Part shown: piece after piece, positions 1 to 10,450 of the stretch
Layout of the letters: every line of letters begins with the position of its first letter
Numbering within the stretch: position 1 is the first letter of the stretch
Assembly: GCF_964656455.1 (NCBI RefSeq)
Contig: NC_135716.1
Coordinates: 106,238,389 to 106,302,388, forward strand
Direction: 5' to 3'
DNA length: 64,000 bases
Origin: Halichoerus grypus
Lineage: Eukaryota; Chordata; Mammalia; Carnivora; Phocidae
Made by a program: the position numbers and the translations under genes
The notes under the pieces: generated by a model
What the model saw: the letters and a program-made list of their open reading frames with translations, nothing else
Databases searched by the model: none
What the model was told of the DNA's origin: nothing

Positions 1-97
1 AGACTTGACCTCCTGAGAGGTCAAGACAACCTGAGATGATGACCTGAGCAAAACCAAGAGGCGGGCACTTAACTGACTAAGCCACACAGGTGCCTCT
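1..97 (-). mobile_element. Can-SINE (SINEC) fragment, cut by window edge
   Basis: The reverse complement reads as the tRNA-derived head of a carnivore SINE (gcacctgtgtggcttagtcagttaag...) followed by the 'ctcaggtcat' segment. The head lies at the right end near 97 and the tail side is lost at the window start, so the element is on the minus strand. It is divergent compared with the copies at 53950 and 60133. Confidence 0.8.
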
Positions 98-1860
98 CTA
101 TTTTTATATTTAAAATTGGGTTCTTGCCATCTCTGTCTTTTAATTGGAGTGCTTAGGCCATTTACATTCAATGTAATTATTGTTATTGTTAGATTTAAAT
201 CAATACTCTTTTAGGTTTTTTTGTCTATTTTCCTATCTGTTATTTGTTTCTTTCCCTTTATCTTTTGTATATCTACTATAGGTTTTTACTTTGTGGTTAC
301 CATGAGATATACATAAAACAACTTATATTTATAACAGTCAATTTTAAGTTGGTAACAAGTTTGAACACATTCTAAAGCTCTACATTTTTACCCACGCCAA
401 CACACTTTATGTTTTGATGTCAAAATATGCACCTTTTTATCTTGTGTATTCATTAACAAATTACTGGAGATATAGTTATATTTTACTACTTTTGACTTTT
501 AACTTCATACTAGCTTTCTATGTAATTAACCCATAAACTTTGCAACATTAGATTATTCTGAATTTTACTATGTATCTACCTTTACTGGTGAAATTAATAC
601 TTCGTATGTTTTCCTGTTACTAATTAGTGAACTTTTACTTCAGCTTAAAGAAGTCCTTTTATCATTTCTTAAAAGGCCTGTTATTTGTTTCTTTAGTTCT
701 CTTTTTCTGTTTTTTTGATTAGTTGAATATTTTCTATGATTATACTTTATCTCTACAATTGTTTTATTAGTTAAACTACTTCCTCTAATTTTCTTTTTAA
801 TGGTTGCCTGAGTTTACAGTATACATCTTTAATTTATTGTAATGTAGCTTCAAATATTAAATATCACTGTTTATCTTGTAAGAAACTTCTAACAGTGTAC
901 TTTCAATTCCCCTTTCCCTTCCATTGTGTTATTATTGTCATACTTTTATTTTACCTATGTTATAAATTCAAAAACATTGTTACTACTTTTTTGTTTTGTT
1001 TTATTTTTGCTTTAGATAATTTTAGGTTACATTTAAAAATATTATTTTATATTGACTTTATTTTCTATTTCCAGGGCTATTAATTTTTTTATACATTTCC
1101 AAATTTCTGTCTGAAGGACTCCATTTAACATTCCCTAAAGTGTAGGATTGCTGGTAATGAATTCTATTATCTTTTGTTTATAATACAAAGACCTTTATTT
1201 TTACTGGGTATACCATTCTGGGTTGCCAGGTTTCTTTTCTTCCTTTCTGTCTTTCTTTTAGTACTTTAAAGATGACATTGTCTTGTGGCTTGTATAGTTT
1301 CTAACAAGGTCCATTGTAATCTTGATTTTTGTTCCTCTATGTAATGTTTCTTTTTCCCCCATCAGTCTCAAATTTTCTCATTATCTTTATTGTTTTTTTT
1401 TTCTTTTTAACAATTTGAATATGTACTGTCTTTGGGATTTAAAAAAAATTATTTACACTGCTAGATTTCTCTGAGATTCTTGGACATGGTGTTTGTAATG
1501 TTTACTATTTCAGGAAAATCTGTTGCTGTTATCTCTTTACATATTTATTCTGCCCTATGTTCTCTCTTCTTCTTTTGGGACTGAAGTTACAAGTTTGTTA
1601 GATATTGTCCCACAATTCTTGAATACTTTTTTCTGTTTTTTTTTTTTTGCACACACTGAATAATTTCTACTGACCTTTCCTCAAGTTCTCTGATTCTTTC
1701 CTCAACCATTTCCAGTCTATTGAAGGATCTGTCAAAGAAGTCCTTCATCTCTAATGCTGTGTGTGTAATTTCTAGCATTTCCATTTTATGTTTTTTTTAA
1801 TTTGTTTGTTTCTATTTTTATGCTGAAATTCCATACCTGTTTATACATATTTCCACATTC
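98..1860 (-). mobile_element. Ancient L1M fragment: ORF2 start, ORF1 and 5'UTR part, antisense
   Basis: Near 155-185 the sequence matches the antisense of the L1 ORF2 start ('aggccatttacattcaatgt'; compare 13080-13110 in the young L1). Further right it resembles the antisense of an old L1 ORF1. A 65-residue open remnant at 1587-1784 on the minus strand has the heptad-like, charged look of the ORF1p coiled coil (for example RLEMVEERIRELEE). The reading frames are broken throughout, so it is a fossil. The SINE at 1874-2070 is inserted into it and it continues to the right. Confidence 0.7.
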
Positions 1861-1873
1861 CCACAAAATCTTT

Positions 1874-2070
1874 TTTTTTTTAAAGATTTTATTTATTTTT
1901 CAACAGAGAGAGAGAGAGCAAGAGAGGGAACACAAGCAGGGGGAGTGGGAGAGGGAGAAGCAGGCTTCCCGCCGAGCAGGGAGCCCAATGTGGGACTCGA
2001 TCCCAGGATCCTGGGATCATGACCTGAGCCGAAGGCAGATGCTTAATGACTGAGCCACCCAGGTGCCCTT
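1874..2070 (-). mobile_element. Can-SINE, complete, nested in ancient L1M
   Basis: Minus-strand SINE with poly-T at the left, then the antisense CT-rich tail, 'gcaggcttcccgccgagcag', the B-box region and the head at the right. It is flanked by a perfect 13-bp duplication 'ccacaaaatcttt' at 1861-1873 and 2071-2083. It closely resembles the copy at 60133-60327, suggesting the same young subfamily. The tRNA-derived head normally carries the internal Pol III promoter boxes. Confidence 0.92.
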
Positions 2071-2083
2071 CCACAAAATCTTT

Positions 2084-2760
2084 AATACACTAGTTACACT
2101 AACTTGAAGTCCCTGTTTCATAGTGCTAGCATGTGGCTTTCCTCTGAGTCTGGGTCTGTTGATTGCTTTGTCTCTTGACAATGAGTTGTTTTATCTTCTT
2201 TTTTAGTGTGTCTCATAACGTTTTAAAAGATTTAAATGATACATATCGTAAGTCGAACAATAGAGACAGAAGTAAATAGTTTTTATGCTTATAATGGACA
2301 CTCTTCTTCTGTCAGTGTGGGAGAATGAGTAAATGTAGTCATGAAATGAGTTTGATTTTGTTACTGCTATGGTCTTCTACAGTGCACCCCAGACTTCATA
2401 TTAGTCTAGCAATATCTTGTACATAGAGTGAAGGCTGGAGTGCTGCTGAATTTTTCTCAATGTTTGTGCTTTCTCTACCCTCAATATTCATGCATCCCTA
2501 TATATCTGATCATGGGAAAGGGAGAGGAGGGAAGTTTTTCCACTGTCTTTCTCTGCCCAGTAGTAGACTACTACTGTCTTTTGTTACTCTGTATTTGATA
2601 GCCTAATTGTAGTCACAGGGAAGGTTTTCTGCTTTCCTGGTTTAACCTGAGTCTTAGTTTTGCCCTATGCTTGGTCCTTAGAGGCTCTATTAACCATTTC
2701 ATTTACTGCTCCCTTGTTTATTTGTACTTTAAAAACAAAACCAAAACTCTGTTCTTTATT
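2084..2760 (-). mobile_element. Ancient L1M 5'UTR, continuation
   Basis: This continues the antisense L1M after the nested SINE. The stretch resembles the 5'UTR of old mammalian L1s (for example 'ctgagtctgggtctgttgattg' and 'tatgcttggtccttagaggc'). No open frame is kept. The right border is uncertain, and 2760-2930 may belong to the same or another L1 remnant. Confidence 0.5.
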
Positions 2761-2929
2761 TTAATCAAGATATTTCTGAGACATTTTGTTTCATAATTAC
2801 ATAATTGTCTGTTTCACAAACTAGTAAAGTTTTTTATTGTTTCTATTTTGTTATTTTGGATTCACAATGTTATCACTTCTTTTGTCTTTAGTTTTACTCT
2901 TTTTGTGACCCTAGTTTCCCGAATGGAAT

Positions 2930-3170
2930 GCTCTACTCATTTTTTTAAAAATTCGTTTTTGTAATAAATGCATTTAATACTACTTCATCTAAGAGATGCT
3001 TAACTGTATCCCATAAGTTTTGATACATAATGCTTTCATTAGTGTTCAGTTTTAACTATTTTCTCATTTCCATTATCATTTTTAAGCTCCTTTTCATCAT
3101 TATTTCTTCTTTAAATTGTAATCTTATAGTTGTAACATTCAAGTGGGTTTTTTTACATTGTTGAGACTTA
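2930..3170 (-). mobile_element. Ancient L1 ORF2 fragment, antisense
   Basis: The segment with 'cccataagttttgatacataatg' and 'ttttctcatttccattatc' corresponds to the ORF2 region between endonuclease and reverse transcriptase. The young L1 has the equivalent at about 12265-12345 ('cccataggttttggacc'). Its order relative to 98-2760 shows it is a different fragment, or a rearranged one. Confidence 0.55.
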
Positions 3171-3513
3171 AAAAAGCAGGGCCCTGTCAGCAATGGGAAT
3201 GAGACTTACACAGCATAATTGTTGAAAACTATAGCCAGTTTTATATGTTTCATTTGTAGCAGATCTTGGCCTTATAATTCCAGTATTCTACTATAGGTGC
3301 ACCAAATGTTCATATTCAAGCTAGTGAGAAGATATAAAATAAAATACAAGAGAGACCAGGAAATACAAAAATAGAATAAAAAATAAGGTTAAGAAAAAAT
3401 TTAGTCTGTCAATGTTTTAGCTGTGGTTCTAAAGCTGAACTTCATGGTAGTCAAAACACAAATAGTGAACACTAACTTAAATTTCCCATGAGGAAAATAT
3501 GAATATATTCTTT
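3171..3513. other. Unrecognised non-coding stretch
   Basis: AT-rich sequence with no clear repeat family, long frame or RNA gene that I can see. Confidence 0.4.
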
Positions 3514-3524
3514 AGAAGTTTTTT

Positions 3525-3714
3525 TTTTTAAGATTTTATTTATTTGAGAGAGAGAGAGAAAGAGAGAGAGCAAGCATGAGTTGGGTGAGGGGCAGAGGGA
3601 GAAGCATGCTCTCCACTGAGCAGGGAGCCCAAAGTGGGGCTCGATCCTGGAACTCCAGGATCATGACCTGAACTGAAGCAGATGCTCAACCAACTGAGTC
3701 ACCCAGGCACCCCT
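3525..3714 (-). mobile_element. Can-SINE, left arm of a head-to-head pair
   Basis: Poly-T and 'aagattttatttatttgagag' at the left and the head ('ggcacccct' side) at the right show a minus-strand SINE. Likely target duplication 'agaagtttttt' at 3514-3524, repeated at 3720-3730. Its body is more diverged than the copy at 60133, for example in the B-box area. Confidence 0.88.
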
Positions 3715-3730
3715 AGAAAAGAAGTTTTTT

Positions 3731-3885
3731 GGGGCACCTGGGTGACTCAGTTGGTTAAGTGTCCCACTCTTGATTTTGGCTCAGGGTAGTGAGATCAAGC
3801 CCCATGTTGGGCTCCATGCTGGGCATGGAGCCTGCTGAAGGTTCTCTCTCTCCTTCTCCCTCTGCCCCTTTTCCCATGTCTAAAA
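3731..3885 (+). mobile_element. Can-SINE, right arm of a head-to-head pair
   Basis: It starts with 'ggggcacctgggtgactcag' and runs to a CT-rich tail ending in 'ccatgtctaaaa', plus strand, with a short internal body. The imperfect duplication 'agaaaagaagttttt' (3715-3729) / 'agaaaataagttttt' (3886-3900) brackets it. It therefore inserted into the target duplication of the neighbouring minus-strand SINE. Confidence 0.88.
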
Positions 3886-4261
3886 AGAAAATAAGTTTTT
3901 CCTAGTATTCAGGAAATTACTTGTCTCAAAAAAATTTTCATAAAAGGAGCACTTCATTCTTCTCTATAAGTGCAGTGATGGTATCATATAGCAGCTTCTA
4001 TTTCTATGTCTCTATGCAAGGGCTTCTGTAGGAGGCATCACTGCAATGTCTTCTATGCTATGGCTCTCACTGACATTATATGGGACCTACATTGCCCAGC
4101 TGGACACATAGGCCCTGTAATATGTAAGTCAAGGCCATAACACTGAATGCAACTTAGTGACTGGCATCATTTTTCAAGAGATAAAATTATTGTGATTCCT
4201 GAACAATGGTCCCCAAACTAAAGGCCATGGAAACACATTGACTATTATGCAGAACAACTAA

Positions 4262-4440
4262 TTTCTGCCTCTTCTAACTGGCTCCACAATTTTACTAGCT
4301 GTGTGGTCTTGGGCAAGTTAGTTAACTTTTTTATACCTCAATTTGCTCTCATATAATATAGGGATACTATTTATACCCTCCTCATAGGGTATTTTGAGGT
4401 CTAAATGAGAACAATTATATAAAACACTGAGCATATTATT
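4262..4440 (+). mobile_element. MIR element
   Basis: Contains the MIR signature 'gctgtgtggtcttgggcaag', then a 'cctcaattt' segment, 'ctcatagggtattttgagg' and 'aatgagaacaatta'. Plus strand, typical old age and divergence. Confidence 0.88.
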
Positions 4441-7400
4441 ATTTTAAAATATTTTAAAATTGAGATAGTCCTTAGACTTGAATACATAGGGTTTCCAGAT
4501 GCTATACTTTTAATAAAGGAAGAACTACTCAACTAAAAGCAAATGAGTGATTAACTACTATAAAGAAGGCATAATAGATTACTAACACATGCCCATATTT
4601 CATGTAGGCAAGGTCATCTGTGGTATTCCTCCCTGGAGAAGAAATCATAAAGCCCAATTTCAAGTGCTACCATTGCTACTTAGTAAATGTGCATTCTTAG
4701 GTGCATAACTTAGTGTTTCTTAGGTGACTTCTTCATCTGTAGAACTGAGGGATTTGAGTGGATGATTTCTGAGGTCCCATCTGCATGTGTGCATTTACCC
4801 TATAAGACTCTGCCTCTTGCTTGTGCTACTTCTTGAATAGTTCAAGACAATGTTATCATCAAATTTGGAATCCATCATGGCCCAGAAGTCTGAGATTAGT
4901 GGGAAATGTGTTAGTAAAGTTCCAGTGTATCAACAAATCAATATCTAACTGCCATTTTGCTGTCTTCAAAATGCAGCCTTTTATATCAACAGAATGATAC
5001 AGAGCTCTGTTTATTGGAAAGCAATCTAAAAAAAGTGATTTAGAGAGAAAAGCTCAAGGAAAGATAAGCAAAGTCAAGGAGAAATACAAAGGTGACTTAC
5101 AAAATTGACCCAAATCAGGAATCAAATTGATGTTAGGATTTGAGCTAATATTTACTAGTTGCTTAGAAAAAAATTCCCCTGCAAGAAGAAAACATGTTTG
5201 AAAGGATATAAATTTGTTAGATGTCTATAAGTATTTATAAAAGGATATGGGAAAAGAAAAAGAAAAAAGAATTGAAAGCCCTGAATCTCTTAGGTTATTT
5301 TAGAGTAGAAATTAAGTGCACAGATTGAATGAGGCTTTTTGCATGCAACTGAAACAGCCACACCTACCCAGCATTTTCCTTTGTTCTTCTTAGCCAGTCT
5401 AATTGTTTCATATAATAAAAACATCAGAGTTACTTTCAGTTTTTTTTAACTTACAAGCAAAAAATATCATTAGTGTTGCTAATAATCCCTTTCATATTTC
5501 ATGAACAAATAAATTGTGCAGGTGTCCAATCAGAATGAAATAATCCTGCACCATAGGGGAAGTTCCATGTAATTCCCTCACACTATCTTGCCTCTGTGAC
5601 TCACCTTTTCTAAGCAGAGTTCACATATGTGTTCTATTTGGTTTTTATTTCCTATAACTCATAAAATAGGGAGATGGGAGAATGTGGCAGGTTCCGTTCT
5701 ATTTTATTGTGAGGGATAGATCTGTTGCTATATGGTGGGCTAAGGGGGGGGGGGGGAAACACATTTAACTGATTCCAAATATGTTATTTTCATTGATGAT
5801 TCCCTGGTTTTAAAGTCGGGATATTTTGATTGAGCCTTAGAAGAATTGGACTTTTCATTCTTTAGCTTACCACGGAATTATCCCAGCTGGAGATCCAAAA
5901 TAAAATTTGCTGCTTGTTCTTGGCTCAGCTTTCTGTAGATTTCAAATAGAAACATTGAAGCCCTGTGGGGAATGATGAACTGTCATTGATTTTGAACTGA
6001 ATTATCAAATATGCCACTGGGATGATAGATAAACCTCTAGCAGCTGAATCTTACTCTCAAAAATGGCAAGACTTTAACATTTTTCCAAATCCCCTCACAA
6101 AAAAACCCAAAAACATAAAATTTGTGCCAATCACCTTTAAGAATTCATTCAACTTGTATTATTGGGGAAACTAAGTTCATGTTTTCTCATTTAGTCTTTA
6201 GTATAAGAACAAAAAATTACATTAGTAAACAATATGCATCCTCCCTTCAGACAGGCAAATCTATCATAGATATGATTGTATAGCTTGTTTCTATAGATAC
6301 TACTTTTATGATATTTTGATTCTGCAAAGCCTTTGTCCATCAATACTGAGAGGTTTTGTTTTTGTTTTTTTTTTTTTTATCTTCTTAAGTTTAAAAGTCT
6401 GACAAATCTTAAGCTTAAAATGTTTGCCAGGTGAAATACTCCCAAGTCCTTAATTTTTTTTGGCAGGATCTGAAAACATTTGCTTGGACCCCCTAGAGCT
6501 AGAAGTATTGATTTTTTTAATGGGTACACTTTTCTCAAATGGAGTCCATTGCTTAAATCCAACATCCGCTCCTTTGTTGAAGGAGCAGTTTCTTGTTTCC
6601 AAGTAATTACTGTTTCCCTTTTTGCCATTGATATTGCTGTGTTTAAGAATCTATATATTCTCTCAAGGAAATTTAAAGTTGGTTTTCCATGCCAGAAAGC
6701 AAAGAAGCAATTGGATGTTAATAATTAATGTTATCATAAAAGTTATAACACAGAATTTTAAAATATAGAATTTTGTGACAGAATTTTGAATTTTATTCTA
6801 TAACAAACATACCTTATATCTTTTGAGATCAGCTGGGTATTTCTCTCCAGACTGGGATACATAGGGCCACTTCTTTTTTTTTTTTTTTTCATTTTGTACA
6901 GATTCTTTCAAGAAATTAGGGATTGCAGAGACTGCCGGAAATGAAGATTTCTTATTCTACCTTTATAAAAAATAAGAAAAGCATCTTGAGAGTAAAGAAG
7001 TCATGGTACCCATTTGACCCAAAGTTCCAATCACTTACATTGTTGTTCACACAACACTAGGCCATCTGCCAATAATCTAAGATGTATTATGGTAGATGGT
7101 GATAGAAGAAGAAAGTATTCTTTTATGATTTTGCAATATACTCTTGCCTTAGGCAAGGTGGAGTTGAGACTTGCCTGTTCTCTCTTAGTTCTTTTAACAA
7201 CCCTGGACAAAGTGTAGCTCATCCATCCACTTTGCCATCTACCTCCTAAGATGACCTTACTCATAGACCTGGGCTACTGGCCAATATTCATTAATTTAAA
7301 AATAGCCATCTGATACTTTGTTAATTCAAGGACAGTTTGTTCCAGCCCTGCACAGTTCTGAAAGAGTATTTTAACCAGAGAAAGTTGAGAGTACATGGTA

Positions 7401-7454
7401 TGGTAGAAAATCACAAATAGCTCAGTGGATCTAAAACATAGCATTCAAGAGGTT
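4441..7454. other. Mostly unrecognised intergenic or intronic sequence
   Basis: I see no convincing gene. Part of 4690-4790 ('cttcatctgtagaactgagg...gatgatttctgaggtcccatc') is MIR-like but weak. There is a G13 run at 5744-5756, and poly-T runs near 6366-6380 and 6876-6890. Opposed short open frames at 6377-6728 show no domain, signal peptide or family resemblance, so I treat them as chance. Confidence 0.5.
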
Positions 7455-7720
7455 CATCATGACAGATAAGGCTGGAGAAGTTTGAAGGAGGGGTCAGCAA
7501 AAGACGGAAGGCATACTGTTAGGTGTCTTATATGCTGTAAGGAAGAGTTTGGACTTGATTCTGAAAGTTGGAGCACTGAGTGACACTGAGCAGGAGGTAA
7601 CATATTAACGAATTGTTGTTTTTGTTTTGTTATTTTGTGAAAGTTCATTCTGGAAACTCTATGAAGAAAAGCTTAGAGCAGGAGAAACTGAAGGCCATCT
7701 GACCAGTTAGATAGCTCTGT
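7455..7720 (-). mobile_element. L2 fragment, antisense
   Basis: The run 'gctggagaag...cttatatgctgtaaggaagagtttggacttgattctga' matches the antisense of the L2 3' region (the widespread 'gccttgta...gagtttggactttatcctga' block). 'gaccagttagatagctc' near 7700 resembles the next conserved block. Confidence 0.7.
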
Positions 7721-8389
7721 ATCAATTTATTTAAGAAATCTGACTCCATAATGACAGCAGCAACTCTGAATTGATGTTAAAAGATTGAAAAGATGTTGAG
7801 AATAGAATATGTAACATTTATTACTTGATTAGATATGGGGATATAGAAAAAAATTGATACCAAAACTGACTACAGACTCTGATTTGGGTAACTGAGTGGA
7901 ATTTGAAGACTGTTTCTTTATCTTATATACCAACACACAATTTTTCAAAAATGTTTAAGGTGGCTTACAAGAATTATAATTAAGATGATTAAATATCAAT
8001 GGTAAAATTTTTTAAAAGATCAAAGGAAAAAGAAAAAGAGGCACATAGGAAAGTATAGCCTTATAACAAAATAAAAACCAGAAGTGGCATGAGTACATGA
8101 ACAAATTTAATGAAGGCTTGAAAACTTGTTAGAGATGGGTCACAAATCAATTTAGCACAAGATGTTTAGTAGGTCATTCAGTAAGAGGAACATGATCAGT
8201 TACAACATCCAGGCAGCTGCCTGGAAGGTAGCAACAAATCCACTGGCACAGAAACTCATAACTGTTTCCAGTCCTGCAACCAGAGAAATTTGTATCTAGG
8301 AAGTAGTGCGTTCCCCAAAAGAGGGAAGACGGAAGGAACAGACTTTAGAGGGAAATAATGTTAATTCAGTCTAAAAAAATGTTAACTCA

Positions 8390-8760
8390 CACCCTCTTTA
8401 TTAAATAGATTTCTTACTTCTTCCAAATACTCTTTCCTTACTGTCCAACACTTGTGCTCTTTTGACTCCTGACTCAGTGCACCAGGAAACAAACGTTTTT
8501 TGAGCCTCTACAATATATTTTGCCAAAGCAATTCCCCTTGTATGAACTGTTTCCCTCTTTGTCTTAACAGCTCTGCTTCTCCTTTAAGCCCTGACTCATT
8601 TCCTAACTTTTTTATGGTGTAAGTAATGTATACTACATTTTAACAATTGTGTAGGCTGGGCCCTTTGGGCCTTAAATATTTCCTATTTGTTATAATCTCC
8701 ACTACCAAAATTCTGTAAAACAGCTTTTCTTAAGTGTGAAATGTGTCCCCTGGTAGTACT
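8390..8760 (+). mobile_element. Weak L2-like segment followed by hAT-like sequence
   Basis: 8400-8610 reads like degraded sense L2 ('tgtttccctctttgtcttaacagc...cctttaagccctgactcatttcc'). 8720-8780 ('aagtgtgaaatgtgtcccctggtagtacttgaaatgattttg') resembles the termini of some hAT-type elements. Both calls are tentative. Confidence 0.3.
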
Positions 8761-8993
8761 TGAAATGATTTTGGGAAATACACGAACATGGTCTTAAATA
8801 AGATGGAACCACATAGCAAGAAAACATTATTCTTTCAATTCTCATTCATATATTCAGACTACTTCAAGAGGAAAGGCTCATTTTTGTTTTTAGTACTAAT
8901 TTCCTTTAAAACAAAAGCTAATAGATCTCCTCTTACAGCCATTTAACAGTCAATGTTATATAGCTAGAATTAAATTATTTATTTTAGTTTTAT

Positions 8994-9009
8994 TGTATTA
9001 CTTTTTATT
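8994..9009. repeat. Left target-site duplication of the full-length L1
   Basis: The sequence tgtattactttttatt recurs exactly at 14979-14994 on the far side of the L1. This is the hallmark of target-primed reverse transcription. Confidence 0.93.
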
Positions 9010-9307
9010 TTTATTTATTTATTATTATTATTTTTAATTTTATTATGTTATGTTAGTCACCATACAATACATCATTGGTTTTTGATGTGGTGATCCACGA
9101 TCCATTGTTTTCGTATAACACCCAGTGCTCCATGCAGTACGTGCCCTCCTTAATACCCATCACCAGGCTAACCAATCCCCCCTCCCCCCTCCCCTCTAAA
9201 ACCCTGTTTGCTTCTCAGAGTCCATAGTCTCTCATGGTTCATCTCTCCCTCCAATTCCCCCCCCCCCATTTTTCCCTTCCTTCTCCTAATGTCCTCCATG
9301 CTATTCC
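9010..9307 (-). other. L1 3'UTR with G-rich polypurine tract
   Basis: Downstream of the ORF2 stop. On the minus strand it contains a run of G around 9260-9268 and a G4-type tract around 9179-9197 (four G-runs separated by single A bases or short loops), followed by a conserved tail and AATAAA. G-rich polypurine tracts are a known feature of mammalian L1 3'UTRs. The same tract is at 34800-34820 in the related truncated copy. Confidence 0.85.
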
Positions 9308-10450
9308 TTATGTTCCACAAATAAGTGAAACCATATGATAATTGACTTTCTCTGCTTGACTTATTTCACTTAGCATAATCTTCTCCAGTCCCATCCATGT
9401 TGATGTAGAAGTTGGGTGTTCATCCTTTCTGATGGTTGAGTAATATTCCATTGTATATATGGACCACATCTTCTTTATCCATTCATCTGTTGAAGGGCAT
9501 CTCGGCTCTTTCCACAGTTTGGCTATTGCAGACATTGCTGCCATGAACATTGGGGTGCATATGGCCCTTCTTTTCACTACATCTGTGTCTTTGGGGTAAA
9601 TACCCAGAAGTGCAGTTGCTGGGTCATAGGGTAGCTCTGTTTTTAATTTTTTGAGGCACCTCCCCACTGTTTTCCAAAGTGGCTGTGCCAACTTGCATTC
9701 CCACCAAGAGTGTAAGAGGGTTCCCCTTTCTCCACAACCTCTCCAACATTTGTTGTTTCTTTCCCTGTCCATTTTTGCCATTCTAACTGGTGTAAGGTAG
9801 TATCTCAGTGTGGTTTTGATTTGGATTTCCCTGACGGCTAATGATGATGAACATTTTTTCATGTGTCTGTTAGCCATTTGTATGTCTTCTTCAGAGAAGT
9901 GTCTGTTCATCTCTTCTGCCCACTTTTTGACTTGATTATTTGTTTTTTGGGTGTTGAGTTTGAGCAGTTCTTTATAGTTCTTGGATACCAGCCCTTTATC
10001 TGTAGTGTCATTTGCAAATATCTTCTCCCATTCTGTGGGTTGCTTCTTTGTTTTGTTGACTGTTTCCTTTGCTGTGCAGAAGCTTTTTATCTTGATGAAG
10101 TCCCAAAAGTTCATTTTTGCTTTTGTTTCACTAGCTTTTGGAGATGTATCTTGAAAGAAGTTGCTGTGGGTGATGTAAAAGAGGTTACTGCCTATGTTCT
10201 CTTCTAGGATTTTGATGGATTCCTGTCTCACATTGAGGTCTTTCATCCACTTTGAGTTTATCTTTGTGAATGGTGTTAGAGAATGGTCGAGTTTCATTCT
10301 TCTGCATGTGGCTGTCCAATTTTCCCAGCACCATTTATTGAAGAGACTGTCTTTTTTCCATTGCATATTTTTTCCTGCTTTGTCAAAGATTATTTGACCA
10401 TAGAGTTGACGGTCCATATCTGGGTTCTCTATTCTGTTCCATTGGTCTAT
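9308..10450 (-). pseudogene. L1 ORF2 C-terminal part, separated by a frameshift
   Basis: This is the end of ORF2p, open from the frameshift near 10450 to the stop at 9308. The longest reading frame starts at 10594, but its first ~48 residues are out of the natural frame, so the true homologous part begins around [14 protein letters not shown]. It carries the Cys-rich motif near the end (C-x3-C-x7-H-x4-C, in [20 protein letters not shown]) and the conserved [19 protein letters not shown] and [13 protein letters not shown] segments. ORF2p acts with ORF1p and L1 RNA in target-primed reverse transcription in the nucleus, and this region is needed for efficient retrotransposition in studied L1s. 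It is cut off from the RT by a probable 2-nt gain at 10447-10452. No further stop interrupts it. Confidence 0.88.

Noticed and set aside
1802..2074. Frames on both strands of 61-83 codons
   Set aside because: They are SINE-derived, covering the element at 1874-2070.
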